9,560 bases of DNA from CAYSPU01 sp964432995 (GCA_964432995.1 CAYSPU010000226.1:1-9560); one strand, 5' to 3'; shown: positions 1-6,371, counted from the stretch's first letter. Program-made: numbers and translations. The notes: generated by a model not told the origin, from the letters alone.

Positions 1-1217
1 GCGTCGTCGCGGTGGGGGCCGGCAAGGGTGGCGTCGGCAAGAGCACCGTGGCCGCCAACCTGGCCTCCTCCCTGTCGCTCGTCGGCTGCAACGTCGGCCT
101 CCTGGACATCGACATCCACGGACCCAGCATCCCGAAGATCCTCGGGCTCGAGGGGGAAAGCTGCCGACCCAGCCCGGATCCCAACGCCATTGAACCGGTG
201 GTGCTTGGTCCGCGCCTCAAAGTCATGTCCATCGGCTTTCTGCTCCAGAGCCCGAAGGATGCGGTCGTGTGGCGCGGCCCGCTGAAATACAAGGTCATCG
301 AGCAGTTCCTCCGGGACGTGAACTGGGGCGATCTTGACGTTTTGGTGATCGACTCGCCCCCCGGCACGGGAGACGAGCCGCTGTCCGTGGCCCAGTTGGT
401 GGGCCGGCCGGCAGCGGCCATCGTGGTGACCACCCCGCAGGAGGTGGCGGTGGCAGACGTCCGGCGCTCCGTCTCCTTCTGCCAGCAACTGCACCTGGAC
501 GTCCTCGGCATCGTCGAGAACATGAGCGGCTTTGTCTGCCCGCATTGCGGCCAAACCACCGAGTTGTTCAAGTCCGGTGGCGGCAGCGCGCTGGCTCAGG
601 AAATGGGGGTGCCGTTCCTGGGCCGGATTCCATTCGACCCGCAGGTGGTCGTCTCCGGCGACGCCGGCACTCCTTTCGTGCATCGTTTTGCCGAAAGCCC
701 GGCCGCGCACGCCTTCGAGGACATCGTGCGCCCGATCCTCCTCAGCCTTCAGCGAGAGGAACCCCAACCATCGGACACCGAGAAAAGCAGTTTGCCCACA
801 GAGAAACCCAAACACATGAAAATCGCCATCCCCCTGACTGCCGGACGATTGTCCGGGCACTTCGGTCACTGCGAGGAATTCGCCCTGATCGAAGCCGACC
901 CCGGCTCCAAACAGATCGTCAACCAAACCCGGGTGGTTCCTCCGCCGCACGAACCGGGAGTGCTGCCCCGCTGGCTGCATGAGCAAGGGGCTCAGGTCAT
1001 CATCGCGGGCGGTATGGGCCGACGCGCCTTGGATCTGTTTGCCGAGAACGGGATCGCGGTCCACGCTGGTCCGGAAGGGGCGTCGCCGGAGGACCTGGTG
1101 CAGGCGTTCCTGAACGGCGCGCTGGGCACTGCCGCTCCGACGTGCGGCCACGACCACGGGCACCACGGGCATCGGCACGGCCACCACCACGGGAGCGGGG
1201 AGGGGCACTGCCAATGA
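1..1217 (+). CDS. mrp: Mrp/NBP35-type Fe-S ATPase fused to a NifX/ORP-like domain (5' truncated)
   Basis: The reading frame is open from base 3 and has no credible start inside the window; the residues before the P-loop (VVAVGAGKGG) look like the interior of an Mrp protein, so the true N-terminus lies upstream. Numbering from the GTG at 12, the deviant Walker A GKGGVGKST is at residues 4-12, a Walker B-like VLVIDSPPGTGDEPL follows near 110-125, and a CPHC pair (C176, C179) sits where Mrp/NBP35/ApbC dimers bridge a 4Fe-4S cluster. After a polar linker (about 250-268) a second domain begins at M269 (MKIAIPL) with the HFGHCEEF and IIAGGMGRRA signatures of the NifX/NifB-C/orange-protein family. 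The protein ends in a tail with ten His and two Cys. The family assembles or carries Fe-S clusters; the fusion suggests delivery of a metal cluster to, or by, the ORP-like domain. M269 (816) could serve as an internal start, but no good ribosome binding site precedes it. The stop overlaps the next start (ATGA). Confidence 0.93.
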   Translation, partial: VVAVGAGKGGVGKSTVAANLASSLSLVGCNVGLLDIDIHGPSIPKILGLEGESCRPSPDPNAIEPVVLGPRLKVMSIGFLLQSPKDAVVWRGPLKYKVIEQFLRDVNWGDLDVLVIDSPPGTGDEPLSVAQLVGRPAAAIVVTTPQEVAVADVRRSVSFCQQLHLDVLGIVENMSGFVCPHCGQTTELFKSGGGSALAQEMGVPFLGRIPFDPQVVVSGDAGTPFVHRFAESPAAHAFEDIVRPILLSLQREEPQPSDTEKSSLPTEKPKHMKIAIPLTAGRLSGHFGHCEEFALIEADPGSKQIVNQTRVVPPPHEPGVLPRWLHEQGAQVIIAGGMGRRALDLFAENGIAVHAGPEGASPEDLVQAFLNGALGTAAPTCGHDHGHHGHRHGHHHGSGEGHCQ

Positions 1218-1573
1218 AGCTGGCCATTTCCACGCAGGGCTCGGAACCGGACTCGCCGGTGGACCCCCGGTTCGGCCGGGCGCAGTTCTTCCGGATCGTG
1301 GACACCGAAACCGGGCAACAGTTGACCGTGAACAACGCCGATGGCGCCAACGCCGCCCAAGGCGCGGGCACGCTGGCTGGGCAAAAACTGGCCCGATTGG
1401 GTGTCCAGGCGGTGCTCACCGGACACGTCGGCCCCAAAGCCTGGAGTGCCCTTCAGGCAGCCAATATCCGGGTTTACGCCGTGAACGGCGGCACGGCCGA
1501 AGAAGCCGTCCGCGCCTTCTTGGACGGCCGACTCCACGCGTTGTCGCACGCGGATCTTCGAGGGCACTGGTAA
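1214..1573 (+). CDS. NifX / orange-protein-like metallocluster-binding protein
   Basis: A 119-residue single-domain protein of the dinitrogenase iron-molybdenum cofactor (NifX/NifB-C) family. It opens MKLAIST and shows the family signatures VDPRFGRAQFFRIVD (about residues 16-30), AQGAGTLAGQKLARLGVQAVLTG, and GPKAWSALQAANIRVY near 75-90. The family binds metal-sulfur cofactors: NifX carries FeMo-co precursors and the Desulfovibrio orange protein binds a Mo-Cu-S cluster. Length matches stand-alone ORP/NifX-like proteins (about 110-125 aa). The ATG at 1214 overlaps the preceding stop by 4 nt, which implies translational coupling; the longer open frame upstream is only a shadow of the His-rich tail of the previous gene. 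It is paralogous to the C-terminal domain of that gene, so the operon encodes two copies of this fold. The exact metal is not deducible from sequence. Confidence 0.9.
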   Translation: MKLAISTQGSEPDSPVDPRFGRAQFFRIVDTETGQQLTVNNADGANAAQGAGTLAGQKLARLGVQAVLTGHVGPKAWSALQAANIRVYAVNGGTAEEAVRAFLDGRLHALSHADLRGHW

Positions 1574-2526
1574 TGAGAAGCTCCCTCGACTGCATCCCCT
1601 GTTTTGTGTCGCAGGCCCTGAACGTCGCCCGGTTGGCGACCAATGACCCGCAGGCTCACGAGCGCGTGCTGCGCGAGGTGCTGGGGCGGGCCAGCCAGGT
1701 CGATCTCACCCAAACACCGGCCCGCTTCGGCTCGGGAATGCACCGCCTCGTCCGCAAGTTGACGGGAAAACGCGATCCTTACCTGACCATCAAACAGGAA
1801 TCGAACCGCCTCGCCCTGGCGATGTTGCCCGCCTGGCGCGAGCGCCTCCAGGCCGCCGAAAACCCGCGCCTGACCGCCGTCAAACTGGCCATCGCCGCCA
1901 ATATCATCGACTTCGGCATCAAAGGCGATCTCACCGCCGAACAGATCCCCGCCGCGCTGGAGAGTTCGTTCGCGGCACCGCTCATCGGTGACGTCGACGC
2001 CTTCTTCGCCGCGGCGCATTCCGCCTCCGATATTCTGTTCCTGGCGGACAACGCCGGGGAGATTGTCTTCGACCGGTTGCTGATCGAATTGCTGCCGCGC
2101 GAGAAGATGACCGTGGTGGTCAAAGGCGGCCCGGCCATCAACGACGCCCTGCGGGCGGACGCGACCGCGGCGGGCTTGGATGGCTTGGTCGCGGTCACCG
2201 ATACCGGCAGCGACGGAGCGGGCATTGTGCTCGAGTCCAGCAGCCCGGAGTTCCAAGAGCAATTCGCCCGTGCCAGCCTCATCATCGCCAAAGGCCAGGC
2301 GAACTTCGAGTCTCTCGATGGCTGCGGGAAGGACATCTACTTTTTGTTCAAGGTGAAATGCCCGGTCGTGGGCCGGCACATCGGTCAACCCGTTGGGAGC
2401 CTCGTCTTGCACCGCAACGTTCCCGAGGCCACCAACGATTCCGCCGCTCCGCCTCAGGCCCGAGCACGGGAACTGGAGACCAAGGTGCAACCACCACCGG
2501 CCGGGACCGGTCCCGCTCCCGCGTGA
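1573..2526 (+). CDS. DUF89 / ARMT1-like metal-dependent phosphatase
   Basis: A 317-residue protein of the DUF89 damage-control phosphatase family, which hydrolyses phosphate esters with a divalent metal (reported substrates include sugar phosphates, phosphopantetheine and its damaged forms). Visible signatures are the N-terminal CIPC pair (C7, C10) typical of the prokaryotic stand-alone clade, ADNAGEIVFD (158-167) supplying the active-site Asp/Asn/Glu, VVVKGGPAIND (181-191), a downstream VTDTGSDGAGI segment, and KGQANFESLDG (240-250). The last 35 or so residues are Pro/Ala-rich and probably disordered. The ATG shares one base with the preceding stop (TAATG), placing the gene inside the operon. 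A DUF89 gene between a NifX-like protein and Fe-S ATPases is unusual in my experience; its substrate here is unknown. The membership call is secure, the role is not. Confidence 0.9.
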   Translation: MRSSLDCIPCFVSQALNVARLATNDPQAHERVLREVLGRASQVDLTQTPARFGSGMHRLVRKLTGKRDPYLTIKQESNRLALAMLPAWRERLQAAENPRLTAVKLAIAANIIDFGIKGDLTAEQIPAALESSFAAPLIGDVDAFFAAAHSASDILFLADNAGEIVFDRLLIELLPREKMTVVVKGGPAINDALRADATAAGLDGLVAVTDTGSDGAGIVLESSSPEFQEQFARASLIIAKGQANFESLDGCGKDIYFLFKVKCPVVGRHIGQPVGSLVLHRNVPEATNDSAAPPQARARELETKVQPPPAGTGPAPA

Positions 2527-3401
2527 CCCACGTGAAGCTCGCTGTGGCCAGTGGCAAAGGGGGTACGGGCAAGACCACTGTCGCCACCAACCTGGCCGTC
2601 ACGCTGGCGCGTCATGGCCGGGCGGTGACATACGTGGATTGCGATGTCGAGGCGCCCAACGGCCACCTCTTCCTGAAGCCGACGTCGGTTCGCGAAGACC
2701 CGGTCGCCAGGCTGGTGCCGCGGGTGCACCAGGACCGGTGTATCCACTGCGGCATGTGCGCCCGGCTTTGCCAGTTCCACGCCATTGTCTCCCTGCCGGA
2801 CCGGACATTGGTGTTCGAGGAACTGTGTCACGCCTGCGGCGGATGCGCCCTGGTGTGCCCGGCACGCGCCATCACCGAAGTCCCCTACCCGATGGGAGTG
2901 GTGAAGAGTGGCAGCGTGGGAGCCATGCACTTCGTCTCCGGCACTCTCAACGTCGGCGAAGCCACCAGTCCCCCCGTCATCCGCACCGCCAAGCGAGCCG
3001 CGCCCCCCGCCCCGTGGCTGATTCTCGATGCCCCGCCCGGCACCGCGTGCCCGATGATCGAGACGGTGCGCGATTGCGACTACGTGGTTCTGGTTGCCGA
3101 ACCAACACCCTTCAGCCTGCATGACGCGCGGCTCGCCGCGGACGTGTTGAAGACATTGAAAGTGCCCATCGGCGTGGTGATCAACCGCGCCCAACCGGGT
3201 GCGACCGAGGCGCGAGAGTGGTGCGAACAAACTCGTGTTCCGGTCCTGGCAGAGATCCCCGACTCCCTGGACATTGCCCGGGCGTATTCGGAGGGCCAAC
3301 TGATTGTGGAGGCCCTGCCGGCGCTCCGACAGGTTTTCGACCAGTTGCTCCAGCAATTGCTCTCCGAGCTTCGGACCGAGGGGAAAGCGCCCGCCCCATG
3401 A
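2523..3401 (+). CDS. MinD/ParA-like ATPase with inserted 2x[4Fe-4S] ferredoxin domain (copy 1)
   Basis: A 292-residue P-loop ATPase of the Mrp/MinD/ParA class. The deviant Walker A GKGGTGKTT is at residues 11-19, the Walker B-like strand reads WLILDAPPGTACP, and a ferredoxin insertion provides two CxxCxxCxxxC motifs: C73/C76/C79/C83 and C102/C105/C108/C112. VVINRAQPG and AEIPDSLDIARAYSEGQ match the C-terminal part of MinD-like Fe-S ATPases. I chose the GTG at 2523 because it overlaps the previous stop as GTGA, like the neighbouring junctions; a GTG at 2532 is the alternative. An open frame extends 55 codons upstream but is only the low-complexity tail of the DUF89 gene read in another frame. 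Related proteins (DVU2103/DVU2104, as I recall) belong to the Desulfovibrio orange protein complex. The likely role is ATP-driven handling of a metal cluster or electron transfer, probably paired with the next gene. Confidence 0.93.
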   Translation: MTHVKLAVASGKGGTGKTTVATNLAVTLARHGRAVTYVDCDVEAPNGHLFLKPTSVREDPVARLVPRVHQDRCIHCGMCARLCQFHAIVSLPDRTLVFEELCHACGGCALVCPARAITEVPYPMGVVKSGSVGAMHFVSGTLNVGEATSPPVIRTAKRAAPPAPWLILDAPPGTACPMIETVRDCDYVVLVAEPTPFSLHDARLAADVLKTLKVPIGVVINRAQPGATEAREWCEQTRVPVLAEIPDSLDIARAYSEGQLIVEALPALRQVFDQLLQQLLSELRTEGKAPAP

Positions 3402-4381
3402 ATGCCCCTCCTCATTCCGAGATCCCACGTCTCGAGGAACTGGTGGTGCTCAGCGGCAAGGGTGGCACCGGTAAGACTTCCGTGACCGCCTCGCTCGCCG
3501 CCCTGGCCCAACCGTCGGTGCTGGCGGATGGCGACGTGGACGCCTCCAACCTCCCCCTCGTTCTGAACCCGCAGCCGCGCCAGCGAGAGCCGTTCAGCGG
3601 CGGCCTGCGCGCCCGGATCAAGCCCGGCCACTGCGTCGCGTGCGGCAAATGCGAGGAGGTGTGCCGCTTTGATGCCATCTACTTCGACGGCCCCGGCAAC
3701 GGACGCGTGCCCCGCACGTTCCGCATCAACCCGTCGGCCTGCGAAGGTTGCGGCGTCTGCCATCATTTCTGCGCCGAACTCGCCATCGAACTGCTGCCGG
3801 CCGACAGCGGCGAGTGGCTCGTGTCCGACACTCCCTATGGCCCCTTGGTCCACGCGCGCCTCCGCCCCGGCGAGGGGAATTCGGGCAAGCTCGTCACGCT
3901 GGTTCGCGAACAGGCGCGCCAGGTTGCCGGCGTCTCGGGCCACCGCTTGATCCTGATCGACGGCCCGCCGGGTATCGGCTGCCCGGTCATCGCCAGCCTG
4001 ACCGGCGCAACCCGGATGCTGGTCGTCACCGAACCGACTCCCTCCGGAGAACACGACCTGGAACGGGTCCTGACCCTGGGACGACACTTCCAGATTCCCG
4101 CCTGGGTCTGCGTGAACAAACATGACTTGAACCCGGCCCTGACAACACGACTGGAGCACCACGCCACCGAGTTGGGTGCCACCGTCCTCGGCCGGATTCC
4201 CTACGACCCCGCCGTCACCGCCGCCCAGCGCCAGGGCCGCCCGCTCGTCGAAGTCAGCCACAGCCCCGCCGCGGAGGCGATCACCAGCTTGTGGCAGCGG
4301 ATCCGAACCGCCCTCCGGACAAATGCTGGACCGACCCCGGCGACAACGGGCATCCTCAAAGAAAAGGAAACCAACCTGTGA
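3398..4381 (+). CDS. MinD/ParA-like ATPase with inserted 2x[4Fe-4S] ferredoxin domain (copy 2)
   Basis: A 327-residue paralogue of the preceding ATPase. Walker A GKGGTGKTS is at residues 20-28, the ferredoxin insertion has C79/C82/C85/C89 and C115/C118/C121/C125, and the Walker B-like segment reads LILIDGPPGIGCPV. VVTEPTPSGEHDLERVL and VCVNKHDLN match the switch and base-recognition regions of the family. The ATG at 3398 overlaps the previous stop (ATGA); the 60-codon upstream extension of the frame is the shadow of the neighbour. Compared with copy 1 it has an 8-12 residue N-terminal extension and a Pro/Thr-rich C-terminal tail. Such ATPases commonly occur as adjacent pairs and probably form a heterodimer (inference). 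The eight cysteines are all intact in both copies, so both should bind two 4Fe-4S clusters. Confidence 0.93.
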   Translation: MNAPPHSEIPRLEELVVLSGKGGTGKTSVTASLAALAQPSVLADGDVDASNLPLVLNPQPRQREPFSGGLRARIKPGHCVACGKCEEVCRFDAIYFDGPGNGRVPRTFRINPSACEGCGVCHHFCAELAIELLPADSGEWLVSDTPYGPLVHARLRPGEGNSGKLVTLVREQARQVAGVSGHRLILIDGPPGIGCPVIASLTGATRMLVVTEPTPSGEHDLERVLTLGRHFQIPAWVCVNKHDLNPALTTRLEHHATELGATVLGRIPYDPAVTAAQRQGRPLVEVSHSPAAEAITSLWQRIRTALRTNAGPTPATTGILKEKETNL

Positions 4382-4797
4382 ACGTCGCCGTCCTCGGAGC
4401 CAGTCAGAAGCCCGACCGCTACAGTTTCAAGGCGGTGCGGATGCTTCGCGAAAAGGGCCACACCCCGTATCCTGTTCACCCCGCCCTGGCGGAAGTGGAC
4501 GGCATCCCCGTCTGGCCCTCGTTGCCGGCAGTGCCCGTTCCCATCGACACCGTCACCGTGTATCTCTCCGCGCGCAACCAGCAGCCCATTGCGGATCACC
4601 TGCTCCACAGCGGGGCGCGGCGGGTGATCTTCAATCCCGGGGCCGAGAACCCCGAGCTTGCCGATGAACTCCGGCGGCGCGGCAAGGAAGTCCTCCACGC
4701 CTGCACGTTGGTCCTGCTGACCACCGGACAATTCGCGCCGCAGACGGAGGAACCGGCGGCGCCGTCACCAGAGGCGCTTCCCCCAACGAATTCCTGA
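4378..4797 (+). CDS. Small CoA-binding-domain protein (CoA_binding_2 / YccU-like)
   Basis: A 139-residue single-domain protein with the Rossmann-like CoA-binding fold. The start MNVAVLGASQKPDRYSF carries the glycine turn GAS followed by Lys/Arg typical of the YccU family; YPVHPALAEVDGIPVWPSLPAVP and VIFNPGAENPEL are the other conserved blocks. These proteins bind CoA or a nucleotide, and no catalytic reaction is established for the small forms. The GTG at 4378 overlaps the previous stop as GTGA, with an AAGGA-type ribosome binding site (GAAAAGGAAA) about 8-10 nt upstream; the longer upstream frame is a shadow. The tail after TGQF is Pro/Glu/Ala-rich. Its presence with a DUF89 phosphatase, a family some members of which act on phosphopantetheine compounds, hints at a CoA-related link, but this is inference. 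Confidence 0.88.
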   Translation: MNVAVLGASQKPDRYSFKAVRMLREKGHTPYPVHPALAEVDGIPVWPSLPAVPVPIDTVTVYLSARNQQPIADHLLHSGARRVIFNPGAENPELADELRRRGKEVLHACTLVLLTTGQFAPQTEEPAAPSPEALPPTNS

Positions 4798-4836
4798 AAT
4801 GCCCCTCTGCCACGCTCCTCTCTGAAGGGTGACGCC

Positions 4837-5604
4837 GTGCTCCCGAGAGAAGATGCGCTACAGGCCTTTGACGCGGGCGCGAAGCGATACGACGCCTGGT
4901 TCGACACCCCGGAGGGCAGGCTGATCTTCGGAAACGAGAAACAGGCTCTCCGCCGGCTCTGGCGTGAGGACCAGCGCCCCGCCCTGGAAATCGGCGTGGG
5001 CACCGGCCGGTTCGCCGAAGCCCTCCACATCGAATACGGCCTCGATCCCGCCATGGGCGCCCTTCGCCTGGCCACGCAAAGGAGAGTCCGCGTGACACAG
5101 GGACGGGGAGAAGCCCTGCCCTTTGCGGACGGTTCCTTCGGCGGTGTGTTGATCGTCGCAACCCTGTGTTTTGCCCCCGATCCCACGGCGGTGCTCCGCG
5201 AGGCCGCCCGCGTGCTGCGCCCCGCCGGACACCTGCTCGTCGCGCTGATCCCCGCCGATTCGCCTTGGGGCAGACACTATCTTCTGAAGAAGTCCCGCGG
5301 ACATCCCTTCTATCGTTTCGCGCAGTTCCTCACGGTCGACCGGCTGGAAACGATGCTCCACGCGGCGGGACTCAAACCGCTCGCCGCCTCATCAACCCTC
5401 GTCCAATCCCAGCCCGGCATTTTGCGGCGAGAGAAGGTCCAAACCGGATTCGTAGCCGGGGCGGGCTTCGTTACCGTCCTGGCACGGAGAAACGGAAGCG
5501 ATCCGGAAAGGCGCCCCCCGCACCGAATTGTACCAGGAAGTCCTCAGCGAAGACCCCATAGCGTGCCACCGGCGCCTGGAACAAGTGGAGGCGCTCCTCA
5601 GTAA
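4837..5604 (+). CDS. Class I SAM-dependent methyltransferase
   Basis: A 255-residue protein of the Methyltransf_11 type. SAM-binding motif I LEIGVGTGRF is at residues 50-59, an acidic-loop Asp at about 70 (YGLDPAM), GEALPFADGSF gives the adenine-side motif, and AARVLRPAGHLLVALIP is the conserved post-motif strand and helix. A GAAGG ribosome binding site (4824-4828) lies 8 nt before the GTG at 4837 and fixes the start. The conserved fold ends at about GFVTVLARR (residue 216); the remaining 40 residues are Pro/Arg-rich and overlap the next gene in another frame, so they may be read-through sequence rather than a functional tail. It follows the CoA-binding gene by 39 nt on the same strand, so it is probably part of the operon. 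The substrate is unknown; small-molecule methyltransferases of this family cannot be assigned by sequence. Confidence 0.86.
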   Translation: MLPREDALQAFDAGAKRYDAWFDTPEGRLIFGNEKQALRRLWREDQRPALEIGVGTGRFAEALHIEYGLDPAMGALRLATQRRVRVTQGRGEALPFADGSFGGVLIVATLCFAPDPTAVLREAARVLRPAGHLLVALIPADSPWGRHYLLKKSRGHPFYRFAQFLTVDRLETMLHAAGLKPLAASSTLVQSQPGILRREKVQTGFVAGAGFVTVLARRNGSDPERRPPHRIVPGSPQRRPHSVPPAPGTSGGAPQ

Positions 5605-5872
5605 ATTCCCCGTAAGCCAGTTTCTCCGCCACGGCGGTCTCACCGGACCCCAAAAGGCGCAGCTCAAAGACCTTCTCGAACGGGTGGATGTCCTGCGTGA
5701 GTTCCTGATTCGCCGCGACTTCCCCGCCGCCAAAACCGTCATGCCCTACGTCGAGCGTGGATACTCCAGCTTCCACGAGGCTCTGGCAGACCTCCAACCC
5801 CCCGGTGCCCCGGTGGTTGGGCCATCGCCCCGGAACTCAGCTCAGCAAGAAGACTCCAGCCCCACCCCTTGA
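5528..5872 (+). CDS. Uncharacterised small helical protein, TTG start, overlaps methyltransferase gene
   Basis: I do not recognise this family. The 114-residue frame predicts an almost entirely helical acidic/basic protein (YQEVLSEDPIACHRRLEQ, then QKAQLKDLLERVDVLREFL and TVMPYVERGYSSFHEALADL) ending in a Pro/Ser-rich tail of about 22 residues. The amphipathic, in-frame character and absence of stops make it look real. The start is awkward: between the upstream in-frame TAG (5453-5455) and Leu/Met 1 there is no ATG or GTG, so the TTG at 5528 is the only usual start codon, and no strong ribosome binding site precedes it. It overlaps the methyltransferase gene by 77 nt in the +1 frame. Either translation is coupled to the methyltransferase, or an indel near the C6 run at 5514-5519 has altered the junction; removing one base there would fuse the two frames. 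It is the last gene of the operon-like block. Confidence 0.6.
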   Translation: MYQEVLSEDPIACHRRLEQVEALLSKFPVSQFLRHGGLTGPQKAQLKDLLERVDVLREFLIRRDFPAAKTVMPYVERGYSSFHEALADLQPPGAPVVGPSPRNSAQQEDSSPTP

Positions 5873-5908
5873 GCGGAACCTACGCCCAGGCAGAATCCCG
5901 CCGCACCC

Positions 5909-5939
5909 TTGCGGCCCGTGCGGACGCCGCCGGCCGCAA
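5909..5939. terminator. Nested hairpin downstream of the operon, possible bidirectional terminator
   Basis: TTGCGGCC (5909-5916) pairs perfectly with GGCCGCAA (5932-5939), and inside it GCGG (5920-5923) pairs with CCGC (5927-5930) around an ACG loop. The structure starts 37 nt after the last + strand stop. There is no T-tract on either side, so it may slow or end transcription only with help (for example Rho), or act as an RNA 3' stabiliser. Its position between the + gene and the candidate small - strand ORF fits a shared 3' end. Confidence 0.4.
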
Positions 5940-5964
5940 TTCACCTGACAACGCGGGAGGAAGA

Positions 5965-5991
5965 CCCCCACCCCCCTCTGTCCCGGGCCCC
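5965..5991 (-). other. G-quadruplex-forming motif on the minus strand
   Basis: On the + strand five Cs, one A, six Cs, TCTGT, CCC, GGG and CCCC occur in a row. On the - strand this gives four G-runs (4, 3, 6 and 5 Gs) with loops of 3, 5 and 1 nt, which satisfies the usual G3+N1-7 pattern. The CCC/GGG pair can also form a competing short palindrome. It lies just 3' of the candidate minus-strand ORF and beside the hairpin at 5909-5939. Confidence 0.45.
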
Positions 5992-5992
5992 T

Positions 5993-6142
5993 TCAGTTGC
6001 TGCCGAAGTGCGGCGCAGGACACGACCCGCCAAAGCAGGTCCCGGTACTGCAAGTGCCCCTACTACAACTGCTGCCATAATCCGCGTAGTCCGAAAAACC
6101 GCGTGCCAAGCGCCGCCGGCTCTTCTCTGCCGCGTATTCCAC
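5993..6142 (-). CDS. Possible small cysteine-rich protein (periodic Cys tail)
   Basis: A weakly supported ORF of 49 residues from a GTG at 6142 (a TTG at 6223 would give 76). It has a charged, helix-like N-terminal half (EYAAEKSRRRLARGFSD) followed by SSCSRGTCSTGTCFGGSCP, in which four cysteines are spaced exactly five residues apart (6020-6067). In favour: the regular Cys spacing, the clean basic/Cys-rich division, a weak AGG-type site 10-12 nt before the GTG, and a hairpin plus G-quadruplex motif at its 3' side, as expected between convergent genes. Against: third-position GC in this frame is near background, both starts are non-ATG, and I recognise no family. If real it could be a metal-binding or modified small peptide, but no function should be assigned. 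The rest of 5873-6413 shows no convincing gene on either strand. Confidence 0.3.
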   Translation of the reverse strand: MEYAAEKSRRRLARGFSDYADYGSSCSRGTCSTGTCFGGSCPAPHFGSN

Positions 6143-6200
6143 ACACTGCCCGCCTGCGAAAGATGCGTCTGGCCCGAAGTCCCATGGGCAGCAATCCAGC

Positions 6201-6240
6201 CGTTGCAGTGTGAGTATGCGCAACGTTGCCGCAACGCTGC
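6201..6240. repeat. Cluster of alternating GCAACG/CGTTGC sites, candidate regulator-binding region
   Basis: Within 40 nt the hexamer appears four times in alternating orientation: CGTTGC at 6201, GCAACG at 6220, CGTTGC at 6224 and GCAACG at 6231. The middle two form the perfect 10-nt palindrome GCAACGTTGC (6220-6229). The decamer GCAACGCTGC (6231-6240) recurs exactly at 6399-6408, just before the thioredoxin start. The cluster lies about 135-170 nt upstream of the sigma-54-like promoter at 6372-6388, the distance at which enhancer-binding proteins usually sit. Confidence 0.35.
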
Positions 6241-6371
6241 AGATGACGCTCTTCTCAACCGGATCGCACCGGGCGGTCGGACTCGCCTCCCTCCGTCAAC
6301 GACTGCCCGCCGGGCTGCCCGGGGGCGAATGGAACGATCGACGGTCGGTCTGCTGGTTTGGTGGGACCGTC

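Noticed and set aside
1474..2490. Long minus-strand open frames opposite the DUF89 gene and the Fe-S ATPases (also 2454-3428 and 3080-4261)
   Set aside because: They mirror strongly conserved + strand genes and have no recognisable domains or ribosome binding sites.
6106..6122. Minus-strand TTGGCACGCGGTTTTT as a sigma-54 promoter
   Set aside because: The -24 part is good but the essential GC at -12 is replaced by TT.
5869..6213. Plus-strand 114-codon frame with a CKCPYYNCC segment
   Set aside because: Pro/Arg/Ser-rich shadow-type composition, TTG start overlapping the previous stop, no family similarity, and it runs through the hairpin and the C-rich tract.
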